Positions 61,802 to 64,000 of a DNA stretch of 64,000 nucleotides are shown piece after piece. The stretch lies in contig JAVTVX010000029.1 of assembly GCA_033439265.1 (NCBI GenBank), positions 1,867,501 through 1,931,500 on the forward strand. Reading direction: 5' to 3'. Each line of letters opens with the position of its first letter. Position 1 is the first letter of the stretch. Origin of the DNA: Dillenia suffruticosa (taxonomy: Eukaryota; Streptophyta; Magnoliopsida; Dilleniales; Dilleniaceae). The position numbers were made by a program, and so were the translations under genes. A model generated the notes under the pieces. That model saw only the letters and a program-made list of their open reading frames with translations, ran no database searches and had not been told where the DNA came from.

Positions 61802-63948
61802 TCAATTTACATTTTCCTCCATCTTGACCCCATCTTCCTCCAGAAGTCTTTTGAACTCCTTTTGTGCCTCTTCTAGTTCATTCCTAAGTTGCAGCACCTG
61901 CATAGATAGCAAAACGAAGCTCATTCTTCATTTCCTGGTGTATACACAGAAAAACTCCAAAGAATAAAAGCAACGCAAGAATTCAACATCATGTAAGTTC
62001 AAGCCCATCGCTAAGACCACTTTGCTAATACCTGATAAAATCTGAAATGAAAATCAGAAAAATAATTTCTGGCACTGTTGATAGGATAAAGTACCTTTAG
62101 ATTTAGCACAGCCTCCTTTTGTTCAAGATCCAATAACCTGAAAGGCAAAGAATACACATTACATTAAGTTTAAAATCCAAGGGAGCAATCTCATTTGCAG
62201 TTCCTGAATCTTCTCAAATGCCACGAAAAACACATACACGGGCACTCTTGTTGAAGACTCGAAGGCAAGGTAGTTGGAGGTTACACCAAAAACCGAAAAC
62301 AAAAAATGCCCAAGTTTAGGGTTTACAACCCAATCTACTTTTCTTCAGAAGTGACGAGTGTGACATGGTGGAGGGAGAGGATGGCATTTGGAACAGTAAT
62401 GCGGGTCAGACAGTTATTTCCAGCTCAACTTATCAGGACCACAAGAGTTATATAATCGTACACTAACCACCTAGTTTTTATCAATTTGATCAAAACCCAA
62501 CTATCAGCCTGTTCTAGGTAGAGAACATTGGTTTATTGGGATTGGACCAGTTAAAAAACAGATAAACCCATAGGTTGATCATATTATTTTCAGAAGCAGA
62601 AATTAATTTTTTTAAAATATTCTTCTATAAGTACTCACTGAGATCTGAGCTTCTTGTTTTCTAGCAGAAAGCTTCTTAACTCTTCATTCTGATGCTTGTC
62701 ACCAACAGGCTGCCAAGGGAACAAGGCAAAAGTTAAAGTGAAAAGTAGAACCAAATTGATAAAGCTGAATCCCAATGCCTGTGAATAAATGGAGGACAAC
62801 TAGATATTTCAAAAGAAGCACGTGGTAGGTAGGGACTACAAAGCAAACTTTGGTGACCTCCAATTTACCATAATAGGTAAAAGAAAATGGTTTTTGCATT
62901 ATCATCTCATCTACGTCAAGCATTTGCTTGACAAATAGAGCTGACAACAAGTAGAAATTTTATAAATATCACAACGCTTAAGTGATGAAACAATATCAGG
63001 CAGAAGAGCTTCAAATAAGTCTTGAAGTAAACAAAACTATATCAATATTTGCACACTCATGATTGATGGATGATAAACCTATAGAGAACAAATTTGACGT
63101 GTTAGCAAACCTTTTTTCCTTCATGATGCTGATTATTAGGTGCATGGGTCTCTGATTCAGCATGTCTCTTCTTTGCATGCTCTTGTTCAAATACAGGATT
63201 ATGCCCCTTCCTCTTAGCATTTGATTCTATTTGAGCATTGAGGATAACTTGGATTAGAACAAATTCCGAAGTCACAAATGTTCCATCTTAATAAAGAAAT
63301 CAGGGACACAAACAAGTACCAGGTCTACTAGCCGGTATGTGTAACGGAGGCTGGACACGGCCATCAATTTGTTCAACAGCAGAAGAACTTGCTCTTGGCC
63401 TATCAACCACAGGGGAACTGGGGTTCAGCAGCACAGGTTGTTCAAAAGCAGTATGCCTTTTGGAAGGAAGTGTTCCCTTGGATGTCACAGTTGCTTGAGG
63501 AGTTTTCTTTTTTTGTTGGTAACCCATCAGTCCACAATGGTAATCCCTGTTGAGATTCAGGATGAATTTCTGTAAGCGTGAAAGATTGTAAGTGAACAGA
63601 TCAGAGGATTGCAGAAATTCCGAAATTTTTGTCAACCTTCAACAAGAGCAGAGTAGGCAAGATATAGGTCTATTAAACCATATGTCCAGCTTCTCACTGT
63701 CTGCTCTCAAATCACAACCATCTAAAATGGGACTTGTGATGCTACAATCCTATCACAAACATTATTTTGTAAAATAAAATTTATAGTCTCACAATTTCCA
63801 TGCACTAAATTTGAAAATCTTATAAAAGTGGCTTACCAATACTCCAGAGTCATATCCTTTAACCGGGCTTCAAGCTTTTGAAAAAGAGAAGTCTTCTCAA
63901 AATCTTGTTTATTGTGGGTAGGTTGAACAAAATTTGCTTCCAAAATAC
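61802..63948 (-). CDS. Unrecognised nuclear-type coiled-coil protein (3' part of gene)
   Basis: Six exons can be joined in consistent phase: 63948-63837, 63546-63320, 63226-63111, 62709-62639, 62137-62095 and 61897-61802 (stop). They encode about 221 C-terminal residues. The first visible exon opens in phase 1, so the gene continues beyond the window. The visible order is: an N-terminal helix-forming segment (KLEARLKDMTLEYW); a Ser/Pro-rich linker; a basic stretch with KRKGHNP and AKKRHAES resembling a nuclear signal; then an unbroken coiled coil (ENKKLRSQLLDLEQKEAV to NELEEAQKEFKRLLEE). I do not recognise the family. The splice sites all fit consensus, which supports a real gene. A regulatory or chromosomal scaffold role is possible but not shown. 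Confidence 0.7.
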
Positions 63949-64000
63949 CTACCATAAACTATTGCATCAATCATCAACTATTCACCATAAACTCAACAAA

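Noticed and set aside
1-64000. A biosynthetic gene cluster, CRISPR array or bacterial-type operon
   Set aside because: Genes belong to unrelated pathways, are split by introns and separately promoted. No spaced direct-repeat array was seen; the repeats are microsatellites and segmental copies.

Overview
The window is nuclear DNA of a eudicot plant, probably a woody one. The evidence is split genes with long AT-rich introns, many GA/CT and AT microsatellites, long AT-rich intergenic stretches, retrotransposon debris, and proteins that match plant-only families. I cannot name the species. Gene models below were built by eye, by joining open frames across splice sites and checking phase and family continuity. 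Nothing was aligned by program.

Layout: (1) 2.06-12.5 kb, minus: a CCCH zinc-finger/RRM RNA-binding protein of RBM26/27-like architecture with a long 5'UTR intron. (2) 13.8-18.7 kb, minus: a FLOE/DUF1421 protein, closest by recall to Arabidopsis At5g14540 (FLOE2). (3) 20.0-23.9 kb, minus: full-length raffinose synthase. (4) 24.4-31.3 kb: gene-poor, with one G-box-bearing block. (5) 31.35-37.25 kb, minus: an eleven-exon GT14/DUF266 glycosyltransferase. (6) 40.7-42.8 kb, plus: plastid sirohydrochlorin ferrochelatase (SirB). (7) 44.7-58.8 kb: a tandem segmental duplication. Unit A holds most of an unrecognised organelle-type membrane protein gene (plus) and an NRT2.7-type nitrate transporter (minus). 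Unit B holds a 5'-truncated, broken copy of the former and a second intact NRT2.7. Unit B also carries a CACTA-like insertion and Ty1/copia remains; unit A carries a tiny poly(A) insertion. (8) 59.3-61.6 kb, plus: an intronless PLS-class PPR protein. (9) 61.8 kb to the window end, minus: the 3' part of an unrecognised coiled-coil protein gene.

From memory, FLOE2 (At5g14540), the GT14 gene (At5g14550) and NRT2.7 (At5g14570) are close neighbours in Arabidopsis, so this looks like conserved eudicot microsynteny with raffinose synthase and SirB interposed. Apart from the duplicated pair the genes do not form a pathway. It is notable that FLOE, raffinose synthase and NRT2.7 all have roles in seeds (hydration-dependent condensates, desiccation sugars, seed nitrate store). 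The most informative part of the window is the duplication: it shows gene duplication, partial pseudogene formation, exon truncation at the breakpoint and later copy-specific insertions, one of them just upstream of the second NRT2.7 copy. I found no new multi-gene system.
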